64,000 nucleotides of DNA from Armatimonadota bacterium (GCA_028871815.1 JAGWMJ010000001.1:434001-498000), one strand, 5' to 3'; shown: positions 44,762-54,374, counted from the first letter of the stretch. Translations and numbers: made by a program. The notes: a model not told the origin generated them from the sequence alone.

Positions 44762-46987
44762 TTAATTCGAACCCGGCCGGTTGTACCGCAGCAGTTGTCC
44801 GCCCGCATCGATCTCCGGCATGCTCAAATCCGCGAACATCGGCGCGGAGGCCGCAATACCCTTCAGAACGTCGCCGGTTGAGATGTACTCAAAGGGCGTA
44901 CCCAGGCGGCCGGCGGCCTGTGCAAAAACCACCCAGTCGCTCCGCAGGTCGGGTGAGAGTGAAAAACAGGACCGCAGCCGCTGAACCCGGCCCTCGCAGT
45001 TGGTAAACGTGCCATCCTTCTCAGCCGGGCTGCTCACGGGTATGACCAGGTCGGCCTGCGCGGCGGTCTGCGTCAAAAACAGTTCGCTGACCACCACAAA
45101 TGGGCAGGTCTCCAATGCCTGCGAAGCGAGATCGCGGTCGTGATACCGCGCGGCAAGGTCCTCCCCGGCGACCCAAAGCAGGTCCAGTCCTCCATCTCGC
45201 GCTGCCTCCAGCATGCCGTGCGTTGTCAAGCCATTTTGAGGCGCCGGCTGGTACCCGGGCAGGCAGTCGGGCAGCATTCCCACATCGGCAGCGCCCTGTG
45301 CATTGACCTGACCAACCGGAATGTTGACGTTTCCGCCGTTGCCGGTAGCCTCGGCCAGGCTCGCGAGCGCCGAGGCGAGCACCGCGAAGTCGCGGCTGTC
45401 GCGGATGGCGTCGCCAGCAATAAAGGCACATGTCGATTGCGTTATGGCCCGCGCCGCCCTGGCGAATGCCTCGGCGGGCAGACCGGTAGCTGAAGCGGCG
45501 CGCTCCACCGGCCATCCTTCCGCTTCGGCCCGCAGGTGGCCCGCATTCGGGGCAGCAAGTCCGGCCGCGAATATCGCGTTCAACAGGCCGCCGAGCAGCG
45601 CCAGAGCGCTTCCCTCACGGTACCGCAATCCGATCTCAGCGAAATCCAGTGCCGGATCCGCCCCTTCGCGCTCCGGCGCCGCGGAGATCACGGAGGCAGC
45701 GCCAAAACGCCATGCTTTCCGCACCCGCAGGAACAGGATCGGCTGTTCATCCGCCAGATCGCCGCCGATGACGAAAATCGAGCGCATTCGCTCCATCCCG
45801 GCGATGGATGTGCCCATGGCCGGGTACCCCAGCCGCTTCAGCAGCGGGGCGGCGCCGCTTCCCTGCCAGCGGCCCAGCCGGGAATCGACGTTTGGACTGC
45901 CAACCGCCTCACGGAACAGGCGCTGGAAGACAAATGCGTCCTCGTTCGTTAGGTGGCTTCCGCCGATCGCTCCTGCGCGCGGACCCGCAGCCTTCAGCCG
46001 CTCCGTAAGCGCATCAAACGCCACCTGCCAACTCACGGGGCCCAGCTCCCCATTCTGGCGCATCAACGGCGTCTTCAGCCGATCCGGGCCTGTCAGGTGA
46101 TCGTGCCCGAACTTGCCTCGATCGCACGTCCACTCTTCGTTCACGGCCTCGTTGACGCGCGCGTTCACGCGCTGGATCTCGTTGACGCGGTAGTCGAACT
46201 TGATATTGCAGCCGTTCGAGCATCGTGAGCAGATCGACGCCTGCGTCAACAGGTCCCAGGGGCGCGCCTTGAACCTGTAATCTCGCGAGAGCAGCGCTCC
46301 CACCGGGCATAGTTCGATAACGTTCCCGCTGAATCGGCTCGTGTAAGTGGAACCACTGACGACGCCGACTTCCATATCCGCGGAGCGCTTCAGAAATGCC
46401 AGCTGACCGTCCCCGCTGATATCCTCCGTAAAGCGGGTACACCGCGCGCAGTGGATGCACCGCTCCCGATCGAACACCACGTGCTCCGCCAGCGGCACTG
46501 CCTTGTGAAAGTGTCGCTTCTCCTCGATGAAACGCGTTGCGGATGCGCCGTAAAAGAGGGTGTTGTTCTGGAGCGGACACTCGCCGCCGCGGTCACAGAT
46601 CGGGCAATCGAGCGGATGGTTTATCAGGAGAAACTCAAGTATTCCCCGCCGGTCCTTTTTCAGCGCCTCCGTCTCGGTCTCGATGATCATTCCCTCATCG
46701 GCCGGGAGCGTGCATGCGGCTTGAGGCTTGGGCATCTTGCGGATCGAGCCGTCCGGCGCTTTGGATGAAACCTCAACCAGGCACATCCGGCAGTTGGCCG
46801 CGCCGCCCTTCGACAGGCGAGGGTGGTAGCAAAAGTACGGGATGTCGATCCCCATACGACGCGCAACCTCAACGATGTTCAACCCGCGCGGCGCCTGAAC
46901 TTCCGTTCCGTTGATACGAAGATTGACGATCTTCGATTCGTCGCAGGTGAGCGACGGATCCGTCAGGGTAAGGCGGTATTCCGTCAT
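44762..46987 (-). CDS. nuoG: NADH-quinone oxidoreductase subunit G
   Basis: 741 residues. N-terminal 2Fe-2S domain with Cys53, Cys66, Cys69 and Cys92, His-ligated cluster region CPICDRGGECPLQNNT, 4Fe-4S ligands in CIHCARCTRF, and the start of the molybdopterin-like domain with CSRCSNGCNIKFDYR. The C-terminal half (MGTSIAGMERMRSIFVIGG, ISAAPEREGADPALD) is the catalytically silent molybdopterin-fold part. ATGA overlap with nuoF. Confidence 0.94.
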   Translation of the reverse strand: MTEYRLTLTDPSLTCDESKIVNLRINGTEVQAPRGLNIVEVARRMGIDIPYFCYHPRLSKGGAANCRMCLVEVSSKAPDGSIRKMPKPQAACTLPADEGMIIETETEALKKDRRGILEFLLINHPLDCPICDRGGECPLQNNTLFYGASATRFIEEKRHFHKAVPLAEHVVFDRERCIHCARCTRFTEDISGDGQLAFLKRSADMEVGVVSGSTYTSRFSGNVIELCPVGALLSRDYRFKARPWDLLTQASICSRCSNGCNIKFDYRVNEIQRVNARVNEAVNEEWTCDRGKFGHDHLTGPDRLKTPLMRQNGELGPVSWQVAFDALTERLKAAGPRAGAIGGSHLTNEDAFVFQRLFREAVGSPNVDSRLGRWQGSGAAPLLKRLGYPAMGTSIAGMERMRSIFVIGGDLADEQPILFLRVRKAWRFGAASVISAAPEREGADPALDFAEIGLRYREGSALALLGGLLNAIFAAGLAAPNAGHLRAEAEGWPVERAASATGLPAEAFARAARAITQSTCAFIAGDAIRDSRDFAVLASALASLAEATGNGGNVNIPVGQVNAQGAADVGMLPDCLPGYQPAPQNGLTTHGMLEAARDGGLDLLWVAGEDLAARYHDRDLASQALETCPFVVVSELFLTQTAAQADLVIPVSSPAEKDGTFTNCEGRVQRLRSCFSLSPDLRSDWVVFAQAAGRLGTPFEYISTGDVLKGIAASAPMFADLSMPEIDAGGQLLRYNRPGSN

Positions 46988-48321
46988 GATGCGGCCGCTC
47001 CGGCCATGACGGGGTTCACCGCGTGCTGCTGCGGAGGAAGCGCCGTTGGGCCAACCGGCGAGCGGTGATATCGTACCCAGTACTCAAACTCGCTCCGGAA
47101 TGCCTTGATGGCGCCGACGATCGGCCAGGCCGCCGCATCGCCGAGCCCGCAGTATGAGCGCCCGTCGATATTGGAGCACACATCCAGCAGCAGGTCGATG
47201 TCGGTCAGGCGCCCACCGCCGGAAACGATACGGTCGAGGATTCGGTACAGCCAGCGCGTGCCTTCACGGCACGGTGTGCACTTGCCGCACGACTCGTGGG
47301 CATAGAACTCCGATGTGCGCTTCATCAGCATCACGATGTCGGTACGATCGTTGAAAACCATCAGCCCGCCCGATCCCAGCAGCGTGCCGTTGGCCTGGCA
47401 GCTTTCGTAATCCAGGTTCACGCCCGCGCAATCCTCGGCGGTAAGTATCTGGACCGATGAACCACCCGGGATGACGGCCTTGAGGCGGCCGCCGGTAACA
47501 CCGCCGGCCGCATCCATCAATTCGCTGAGCGGCGTGCCCATCTCAATTTCGTAGTTGGCCGGCTTTGCGACATGCCCGCTCACCGAAATGATCTTGGTGC
47601 CTTTGCTCCGCTCGGTGCCGTACTTTGCGTACTCCGCGCCACCATGTGCGATGATCCAGGGTACGGCGCTGAAGGTCTCCACGTTGTTGATCAGTGTCGG
47701 CGAGCGCCAAACGCCCTCAACGGTGGGCAGCGGGCCGTGCGGCGCCTTGAGGCGCGGCTGCCCGCGCTCGCCCATCAGGCTGCTCATCAGCGCCGATTCC
47801 TCACCGCACTCATAGCTGCCCGCGCCCATGTGCACGTGCAGGTCGTAATCGAAGCCCTCGATGCCTAAAATGTTGCGGCCAAGGAAGCCCTTTGCGTAGG
47901 CCTGGTCGATGGCCTTGCGGACCTGCCATGCGGGCTCTACAAACTCACTGCGGATGTACACATAGCCAACCTTGCTGAACGTGGCGTAACCGGCGATGAT
48001 GAGGCCTTCCACCATCTGGTGAGCGCACTTCAACATCAACTCACGGTCCTTGTAGGTTCCCGGCTCACCTTCATCCGCGTTGCACAGTACAAAATGCGGC
48101 TTGTCGTAGCTCTTTGGCAGACCGTTCCACTTAATCCATGTTGGGAATCCGGCGCCGCCACGCCCCCGAAGTCCACTGGCCTTCACCTCATCGATCACCG
48201 CCTGGCGCTCCATGGTCACGGCTTTGCGCAGGCCGGAATAGCCGCCATTTGCCAGGTAGACATCGATTTCCCCGATGCCGGGCGTTTCGCGGTTGGCAAA
48301 CAGCAGGTTGACGATGGGCAT
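46984..48321 (-). CDS. nuoF: NADH-quinone oxidoreductase subunit F
   Basis: 445 residues; binds NADH, FMN and cluster N3. GLRGRGGAGFPTWIKW is the glycine-rich NADH/FMN site, GEPGTYKDRELM the FMN region, ESCGKCTPCREGTRW plus the later cysteine in DGRSYCGLGDAAAW ligate N3. Entry point of electrons to complex I. Lies 4 bp after nuoE. Confidence 0.95.
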   Translation of the reverse strand: MPIVNLLFANRETPGIGEIDVYLANGGYSGLRKAVTMERQAVIDEVKASGLRGRGGAGFPTWIKWNGLPKSYDKPHFVLCNADEGEPGTYKDRELMLKCAHQMVEGLIIAGYATFSKVGYVYIRSEFVEPAWQVRKAIDQAYAKGFLGRNILGIEGFDYDLHVHMGAGSYECGEESALMSSLMGERGQPRLKAPHGPLPTVEGVWRSPTLINNVETFSAVPWIIAHGGAEYAKYGTERSKGTKIISVSGHVAKPANYEIEMGTPLSELMDAAGGVTGGRLKAVIPGGSSVQILTAEDCAGVNLDYESCQANGTLLGSGGLMVFNDRTDIVMLMKRTSEFYAHESCGKCTPCREGTRWLYRILDRIVSGGGRLTDIDLLLDVCSNIDGRSYCGLGDAAAWPIVGAIKAFRSEFEYWVRYHRSPVGPTALPPQQHAVNPVMAGAAAS

Positions 48322-48325
48322 GAGA

Positions 48326-48922
48326 TTATTCGGGCTGCGGCTGATAGCTGCCGCCGCCGGAGCGCGAGCTGCCGGGCGTATGGAGTTTCACGATGGCATC
48401 AGCCAGACGGGCAGGTGTGTAGAGCTCGCTGCCGCGCAGTTCGTCGATAACCGCCATGATGTTGTATTCGGTGAGGTTGGTAAAGTACCGATCTCCCACC
48501 TGCATCACCGTGGGAGCGCCGCAGTAATCCAGACACTCGACTTCAGACAGCGTGAAGGCGCCATCCTGAGTCGTCTCTCCGGGCGCCACCCCCAGCTCGT
48601 GCTCCAGCTTGTGCAGCACATCATAGGCGCCCTGAACGGCGCAGGTAAGGCAGGTGCAAACCTCCAGATGGTGGCGTCCGGGCATGCTGCGATTGTACAT
48701 GGTGTAGAACGTCGCCACACCTTCCACCTCAGCCTGAGGCAGCCCAAGCGCCTGCGCCACTGCCTGCAGCGCTTCCGGCGGCAGATATCCGCCATACTCC
48801 CGCTGCGCAATCCAGAGTGCGGGCAGGCACGCGGCCTTGCGCTCGGGATAGTGCGACGCGATTTCATCCAGCTCGGCAAGCGCCTGCGCGGAAAGCCCGG
48901 GATTTGTGCCTTCACTCTGCAT
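48326..48922 (-). CDS. nuoE: NADH-quinone oxidoreductase subunit E
   Basis: 198 residues, thioredoxin-like 2Fe-2S protein (cluster N1a). Ligand regions EVCTCLTCAVQGAYDV and VECLDYCGAPTVMQV; N-terminal helical part with YPERKAACLPALWIAQREYG. About 30 residues of flexible tail (SSRSGGGSYQ). Follows nuoD by 31 bp. Confidence 0.93.
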   Translation of the reverse strand: MQSEGTNPGLSAQALAELDEIASHYPERKAACLPALWIAQREYGGYLPPEALQAVAQALGLPQAEVEGVATFYTMYNRSMPGRHHLEVCTCLTCAVQGAYDVLHKLEHELGVAPGETTQDGAFTLSEVECLDYCGAPTVMQVGDRYFTNLTEYNIMAVIDELRGSELYTPARLADAIVKLHTPGSSRSGGGSYQPQPE

Positions 48923-48953
48923 GGTTGTTGGTCACGGACTACGGAGAGCGGAC

Positions 48954-50186
48954 CTAGCGATCGATCTCTCCCAGAATGATGTCGATACTGCCGATGATTG
49001 CCACCACGTCGGCGATCAGCCGGCCTTCGCAGAGGCGTGAGAGCGCCTGCAGGTTCATAAAGCACGCGGGCCTCTGATGGGCTCGCCACGGCTGGTTTGT
49101 GCCATCGCTCACAATGTAAAAGCCCATTTCGCCCTTGCCCGACTCGATGGGTACATACACCTCGCCGGCCGGTGGATGAACGCCCTCGGTCCACAGCTTG
49201 AAGTGATGGATCACCGCTTCCATATCGTTATCGAGCGCTGCGCGCGGCGGAGGCGTGATTTTGCGATCTTCCACGTTCACCGGGCCATCGGGCATCTGCT
49301 GGATGCACTGCTTGATGATCTCGCGGCTCTGCAGCAGCTCTGCCATGCGGACGGCGTACCGGTCAAACACGTCGCTGTACTTGCCCGTGGGCACGTAAAA
49401 GTTGAAGTTCTCGTAACCGCTGTAGGGCTGCGCCTTCCGAAGGTCGTGCTCAACGCCGGCGGCGCGCAGAACCGGACCGGATACCCCCCACGAGAGGCAC
49501 TCCTCCACCGATATGGTTCCCACTCCCTGGGTACGCTCGCGGAAGATCGGGTTGGCGCTCAGCAGGTTCTCAATCTCCTCGTGCGCTTTGGGGTAGTTGT
49601 CAACAAACTCCTTCGCCCGTTCAAACCAGCCTTCCGGTGCGTCGCCGCGCAATCCACCCGGCACAATCCAGGAGGTCATCATGCGTACCCCAGCCATCAT
49701 CTCCTTCAGGTCCAGGATCTTTTCGCGCTGCTGAAACGCGTAGAAGAAGACCGTCATCGCGCCCAGGTCGAGGCAGTGCGTGCCTAGCCACACCAGATGG
49801 CTGGCCATCCGCTCCAGCTCCATAAGCATCACGCGCAGGGTCTGTCCGCGTGGCGGCGGCTCAACATCCAGCAGCTTCTCGACGCTCAGCGACCAGGCAG
49901 CATTTTCCAACAGCGAAGCAACGTAGTCGATGCGGTCGGTGAGCGTAACACCCTTCACGTAGGTCTGGTACTCAAACTCCTTTTCAATGCCGGTATGTAC
50001 AAAACCCATGTGGGGCGTGGCGCGGACAATGATCTCGCCATCCATTTCAAGCACCAGACGGAGCACACCGTGCGTGCTTGGGTGCTGCGGCCCCATGTTG
50101 ACAACCATCGTTTGGCCGTCGATGGATTCCACCTGCAGCGGTCCAGCGAGCTCCGCATTGAGGCCGGCTTCGGGATTGGCCGTCAT
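48954..50186 (-). CDS. nuoD: NADH-quinone oxidoreductase subunit D
   Basis: 410 residues, 49-kDa subunit lining the quinone site. GPQHPSTHGVLRLVLEMDGE carries the quinone-binding histidines, then RATPHMGFVHTGIEK, and the end CEGRLIADVVAIIGSIDII is the conserved [NiFe]-hydrogenase-like terminus. Overlaps the nuoC stop (ATGA). Confidence 0.95.
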   Translation of the reverse strand: MTANPEAGLNAELAGPLQVESIDGQTMVVNMGPQHPSTHGVLRLVLEMDGEIIVRATPHMGFVHTGIEKEFEYQTYVKGVTLTDRIDYVASLLENAAWSLSVEKLLDVEPPPRGQTLRVMLMELERMASHLVWLGTHCLDLGAMTVFFYAFQQREKILDLKEMMAGVRMMTSWIVPGGLRGDAPEGWFERAKEFVDNYPKAHEEIENLLSANPIFRERTQGVGTISVEECLSWGVSGPVLRAAGVEHDLRKAQPYSGYENFNFYVPTGKYSDVFDRYAVRMAELLQSREIIKQCIQQMPDGPVNVEDRKITPPPRAALDNDMEAVIHHFKLWTEGVHPPAGEVYVPIESGKGEMGFYIVSDGTNQPWRAHQRPACFMNLQALSRLCEGRLIADVVAIIGSIDIILGEIDR

Positions 50187-50836
50187 GGACCCACCTGTGA
50201 GTGCGGGGATGCTTCACCCTGCACGTCGCCGGTTCTCCCGAAATACGAGGCGCCGGGATGCTGTACCGCGGTCTCGGAGACGGCCGGCCCCAGCGTGCCG
50301 CCAGGGAACTGCACGCGCTCTCCGCCGAGCGGATAGTCCTTGCGCTGTGGATGCCCGATCCAATCATCCGACATCAGAATGCGGCGCAAATCCGGGTTGC
50401 CCGTGAACCGGATGCCGAACATATCGAAGATCTCGCGCTCCGGAAACCCCGCCGCCGGGTAGACGCCGGTAACGCTTGGCGCCGTGATGTCGTCTTCCGG
50501 AATGCGGATTTTAACGAACAGACGTGCGTTGCGACCCCACGGCGCGCCGTCGCGTGTGCAGGGTAGGGAATAGAGGTTGTAGACCACCTCGAACCGGTAC
50601 CCGGTCTTCTTACCCAGGTAGTCGACGCCGAGGCATTCTGAGAAGAAGTTGAACTGCAGGGCGGAGTCGTCGCGGAGGAACCTGCATACCTCAACGATCG
50701 ACTGGCGCTCTACGGTAACGTGAGCGTCGCCACGGAAGGTCTGCGCCTCCACAACGGCAGCGCCGAACCGCTCCTTGAGCTTCTGGATTTCGATCCGCTC
50801 GGTTTCGGGCGGTGGGGGCGCTGGCTGCTGTACCAT
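50183..50836 (-). CDS. nuoC: NADH-quinone oxidoreductase subunit C
   Basis: 217 residues, 30-kDa subunit. Signature PEREIFDMFGIRFTGNPDL followed by RRILMSDDWIGHPQRKDYPL. The last 45 residues are an unstructured extension. Starts 9 bp after nuoA stops; in the standard operon nuoB would be in this position, so its absence is clear. Confidence 0.94.
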   Translation of the reverse strand: MVQQPAPPPPETERIEIQKLKERFGAAVVEAQTFRGDAHVTVERQSIVEVCRFLRDDSALQFNFFSECLGVDYLGKKTGYRFEVVYNLYSLPCTRDGAPWGRNARLFVKIRIPEDDITAPSVTGVYPAAGFPEREIFDMFGIRFTGNPDLRRILMSDDWIGHPQRKDYPLGGERVQFPGGTLGPAVSETAVQHPGASYFGRTGDVQGEASPHSQVGP

Positions 50837-50845
50837 GTTCTGTTT

Positions 50846-51391
50846 TCAGGCCGAGTGCTTCTGATACTCTTCCTGTGCCGCAGCGCCGTACTGCAGTGTG
50901 CGAGAGCCGACCGGTACCCCCTGGAGTTCGACGGGACCGGAGTTCTCGTTGCCGAATCGCAGCGGCGGCCTACGATCCAACGCATCGGCTCGGGCCGCGG
51001 TTTCGGGGACGGCCATCTGGCTGTCATCCCAATCGAGCGCGCCTTTTCCCAGGATGTAGAAGTAGCCAACGAAAAGGATCGCAACGAAGACGCCAACCTC
51101 AGCAAACTCGAAAAGCTTCACCGCGTACGGCAGTGAGCGGTAGGTTACCGCCCAGGGATAGAGGAACACCGTTTCGATGTCGAAGATGATGAAGAGCATC
51201 GCAACCAGGTAGAACTTCACCGGGAACCGGTCGCGAGCGGTGCCCACCGGGGTCATGCCGCACTCGTATGCCTGTTCTTTGTATCGCGATGGTTTGTGGG
51301 GACCGAGCACGAACGACGCTGCAACCATGCCGCCTGAAATGATGGCCGCGGCCACCAGCATAACCAGGATGGGGATGTAGGCGTTAAGCAT
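50846..51391 (-). CDS. nuoA: NADH-quinone oxidoreductase subunit A, with C-terminal tail
   Basis: 181 residues; about 123 are the conserved three-span subunit with YECGMTPVG (Cys44 of the switch loop), RFPVKFYLVAMLFIIFDIET and the last span FAEVGVFVAILFVGYFYIL. About 58 extra residues follow (ETAARADALDRRPPLRF), hydrophilic and without family similarity. First gene of the nuo operon. Confidence 0.93.
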   Translation of the reverse strand: MLNAYIPILVMLVAAAIISGGMVAASFVLGPHKPSRYKEQAYECGMTPVGTARDRFPVKFYLVAMLFIIFDIETVFLYPWAVTYRSLPYAVKLFEFAEVGVFVAILFVGYFYILGKGALDWDDSQMAVPETAARADALDRRPPLRFGNENSGPVELQGVPVGSRTLQYGAAAQEEYQKHSA

Positions 51392-51782
51392 CTGGCAAAT
51401 GCATTCGCTGCGTGTTATGCGCGGGTCAAACCCAACGGGGCTTCCGATGAATTCGGCGACCGGGCGCTGTGGGCCGACGAGTTGTGAAGTTTATCACGAA
51501 CTTGGTCAACGAGATGCCCGGCGCGCAGATTGTACCCGATTTATCCCGGGCAGAGAACTGCCGGCATGGCCGCGCCGCAAGGCCGGCCGACGTTACGTCG
51601 CGCTTCAGGTAACAGTCCGGCCGAAGGCCAACGAACCGGGTGAGGTTTCGGGAGCGTTCCCCCTTGTACCATGGGCACGGGGCGGGTATGTATGGCAGGA
51701 TTTCCGCGCCCTGCGAGGGTCAGGTTCTTACCGGCGGCAAGCGGTGCAGGGAGTCAGATCCTTACGTGAGGCGTGCCTTCCC
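51392..51782. other. Gene-free region upstream of nuoA (391 bp)
   Basis: No credible coding frame. It must carry the nuo promoter: on the minus strand TTGACC (about 51507-51512) could be a -35 but no good -10 stands 17 bases after it. An imperfect palindrome TTGTGAAGTTTATCACGAA overlaps this place and could be an operator. Confidence 0.35.
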
Positions 51783-52274
51783 CTACGCGTTTTGACCCAG
51801 CCGGGCGAGAATCCCTGGCGGCAGGAGCATCGTCAACACGCCTGAGCCGTGCTGCGCCTCGGCGCAATCGACACGAACCAGACCGCCCTTTTTGACCTCC
51901 ACATGCGCCGAGCCAACCAGTATGCCCGCGAGGAGACTGAGGTACGGTTGGTGCCCGACAAGCATGATCGAGTCGCAGTTGCCAAACTCCATCGCGATCT
52001 CCCGCATCTCCTGCAAGCCGGGGCCGTCCGCAAGGCGGGAATCGCGCTGGAGCCTGTCGGTTATTTCCAGGGTTTCTGCCGTGATGGCTGCAGTTTCCCA
52101 CGCTCGCGCCTTCGGGCTGGAGAGAATGATCTCCGGCCGGATGCCGGCTCGCGCCATGCCTTCAGCTTCCAGGCGCATACGCGCAACACCTTCCTGCGTG
52201 AGACGGCGGTCCGTATCGAGACGGTTTGGGCCGGCATCCTCGGCAATACCGTGGCGGAGCAGATAGATTTGCAT
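51783..52274 (-). CDS. sixA: Phosphohistidine phosphatase SixA-like
   Basis: 163 residues from the ATG at 52274. Histidine-phosphatase fold: catalytic LLRHGIAED with His8, substrate-binding SSPKARAWETA, and the second catalytic His in IMLVGHQPYLS. SixA removes phosphate from histidine phosphotransfer (HPt) domains in the cytoplasm. Stands alone between nuo and the methyltransferase; transcribed away from the latter. Confidence 0.87.
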   Translation of the reverse strand: MQIYLLRHGIAEDAGPNRLDTDRRLTQEGVARMRLEAEGMARAGIRPEIILSSPKARAWETAAITAETLEITDRLQRDSRLADGPGLQEMREIAMEFGNCDSIMLVGHQPYLSLLAGILVGSAHVEVKKGGLVRVDCAEAQHGSGVLTMLLPPGILARLGQNA

Positions 52275-52504
52275 AATTGAAACAGTATGACGACTCGGTG
52301 TGGCTGTTATGCACACCGATGCCGGACCTGGCGGGCTATGTCACCCCTCTTGAACCGGCGTGCAGCGAAGCCGATGGTCGCGGCTAAGCGCCGGCAAGAC
52401 AGCGGCCGCCTGACCTTCCAGGCGGCGTCCAGCCTCCACGGATGACGAGCCGCGGATGGAGGTGATCGAGCGGCCCACGTTGTATTCATAAGTGGCTGCC
52501 CGCG

Positions 52505-53338
52505 GTGGTGCGCGTCTCAGCCGCCGCAACCATTAGGAGCCAATCGCTGGACGCTATCGGCGCTATTAAAACTGTGACGGCGGAGGGGAGTTCTCGGCAT
52601 CAGGCAGCCCGGCCTGCGGCCGGCGAAGGGCCGCGCGGCGCCAGCGTGTTCGCACACACGCGTGCAGCGGGCATTCCACTTCCGAACATCGACGGGCCCC
52701 TGTTCAACGCTCGAAACCGGATGGACGGTCTGGTTTTGCTCGGTCACTTGCCGGTTTCCTCGGTCCCGCTGGTGATGTTTGACCCCCAGTACCGAAGCGT
52801 TCTGGATCGGCAGGCGTACGGGAATGAGGGAGACGCCCGCGGACGGAAACGCGCGGAACTGCCACAGATGGAGACGGAGTGTATCAAGGCGTTCATCGCG
52901 GAGATCGTCCGAGTGCTGGTGCCTGGCGGCCACCTGATGTTATGGGTGGATAAGTACATCCTGTGTTCCGGCGTCACGGCACTGACGGCAGGCACCCCGC
53001 TGCACGCGGTCGACATGGTCACGTGGGATAAGTTGCGGATGGGTATGGGCTACCGCACGCGCCGCCGATGCGAACACCTGGTGATCTTCCAGCTCCCGCC
53101 CCTGCGAGCCAAGGGCGTGTGGCAGGTTCACGACATAGCCGATGTATGGCCCGAGCGCTCGCAAACCGGGGTTGGGCGCCACACACACGCCAAGCCGCTC
53201 CGTCTGCAGCAGCGCCTTATTGAAGCGGTGACAAGTCCGGGTGAGCTGGTTGTAGACCCGGCCGCCGGCGGCTTTTCGGTGATGACTGCGGCCAGGGCGG
53301 CCGGGCGTGAGTTTCTGGGCTGCGACATCCTGGGCTGA
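52505..53338 (+). CDS. Orphan DNA methyltransferase (DPQY type)
   Basis: 277 residues from a GTG at 52505; translation may really start further in, at a GTG near 52646 or an ATG at 52721, since the first 45 residues look non-native. VMFDPQYRSVLD carries a DPQY variant of the DPPY catalytic motif, then GHLMLWVDKYIL, MGYRTRRRCEHLVIFQLPPLRAKGVW split over two strands, and the AdoMet site VVDPAAGGFSVMTAARA at the end. Circularly ordered amino-methyltransferase (beta class). No restriction enzyme beside it, so regulation, repair or phage origin are options. Confidence 0.8.
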   Translation: MVRVSAAATIRSQSLDAIGAIKTVTAEGSSRHQAARPAAGEGPRGASVFAHTRAAGIPLPNIDGPLFNARNRMDGLVLLGHLPVSSVPLVMFDPQYRSVLDRQAYGNEGDARGRKRAELPQMETECIKAFIAEIVRVLVPGGHLMLWVDKYILCSGVTALTAGTPLHAVDMVTWDKLRMGMGYRTRRRCEHLVIFQLPPLRAKGVWQVHDIADVWPERSQTGVGRHTHAKPLRLQQRLIEAVTSPGELVVDPAAGGFSVMTAARAAGREFLGCDILG

Positions 53339-53403
53339 TTCACGCTCGGCGTTCGGGTCGGCATAGGCGGCGGCCCGTGTGGTTACCGAGGGGGAGAACC
53401 ATC

Positions 53404-54360
53404 ATGAGCAACACGCTTCCACTTCGAGAGTTGGGTGGCAGTGGACGGCGGGTGAGCTGCATTGGACTTGGGTGTATGGGGCTGGCCGGCACATGGGATC
53501 CGTCGGAGGTGGGGCCTGAGCACATCCGTCGCGCCGTTGCGGCGTTCACAACGGCGGTGGAGTGTGGCATCACGCTGTTTGACCACGCCGATATCTATGG
53601 GTCCACAGCCTGCGAAAGCATTTTCAGGCATTGCCTGGCATCCGCGCCAGGCATCCGTCGCGAGATCTTTATTGCCACCAAGGTCGGCATCCGCAGAGGC
53701 TTTTACGAGCACGACGAGGGTTATATCCGCTCCAGCATTCGCGGCTCACTGGATCGCCTGGGAATCGAGCACGCCGATCTCTACCAGCTGCACCGGCCCG
53801 ACCCGTTTACGCACCCGGCGGAAGCTGCCCGTGCAATGGATGCGTTGGTGGATGAGGGCCTCGTCGACCTGATCGGGATCTCCAACTACTATCCCGAACA
53901 GACACGTGCCTTGCAGAAGTACCTGAAGCGGCCGATCGTGTCGAACCAGATTGAGATATCGCTTCTCCGGCTCGCGCCGATCTACGAGGGCGCCGCGGGC
54001 GGTGGCGGCGACGGCGTGCTGGATCAGTGCATGGGTGAGCGCATAACGCCGCTGGCATACAGTCCGGTTGGTCGCGGTTGGCTTACCGGCCGGCGCGATG
54101 TACCAACCGACCATCATCAGGCAGAACGGATCAAGGCGGTGCTTGCAACCGCGGCCGAGCTTTCGCCGAAGTATGGCGGTGCTACTCCGGTCCAACTCTC
54201 GGTTGCATGGCTGCTTGCGCACCCTGCGGGCATAATTCCGCTGGTGGGATCGAACAATCCCGACCATATCCGGGAGGCGGCGGAGGGAGCGCTGTTGGAG
54301 ATGACCCGGGAGGACTGGTACCGGCTGTGGGTTGCGGCGCGCGGCAATGCCGTGCCTTAG
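53404..54360 (+). CDS. Aldo/keto reductase
   Basis: 318 residues from the ATG at 53404 with GGGGGAG before it. The catalytic tetrad is Asp60 and Tyr65 in DHADIYG, Lys93 in ATKVGIR and His130 in LYQLHRPDP. The NADPH site near the end reads IIPLVGSNNPDHIREA. Family reduces aldehydes and ketones; substrate unknown. Opens 65 bp after the methyltransferase, same strand; convergent with the NHL gene. Confidence 0.9.
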   Translation: MSNTLPLRELGGSGRRVSCIGLGCMGLAGTWDPSEVGPEHIRRAVAAFTTAVECGITLFDHADIYGSTACESIFRHCLASAPGIRREIFIATKVGIRRGFYEHDEGYIRSSIRGSLDRLGIEHADLYQLHRPDPFTHPAEAARAMDALVDEGLVDLIGISNYYPEQTRALQKYLKRPIVSNQIEISLLRLAPIYEGAAGGGGDGVLDQCMGERITPLAYSPVGRGWLTGRRDVPTDHHQAERIKAVLATAAELSPKYGGATPVQLSVAWLLAHPAGIIPLVGSNNPDHIREAAEGALLEMTREDWYRLWVAARGNAVP

Positions 54361-54374
54361 CCGCCAGCGGATGG

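Noticed and set aside
51399-51845. 148-codon plus-strand frame upstream of nuoA
   Set aside because: Runs into the end of sixA, has no binding site and no protein-like pattern.
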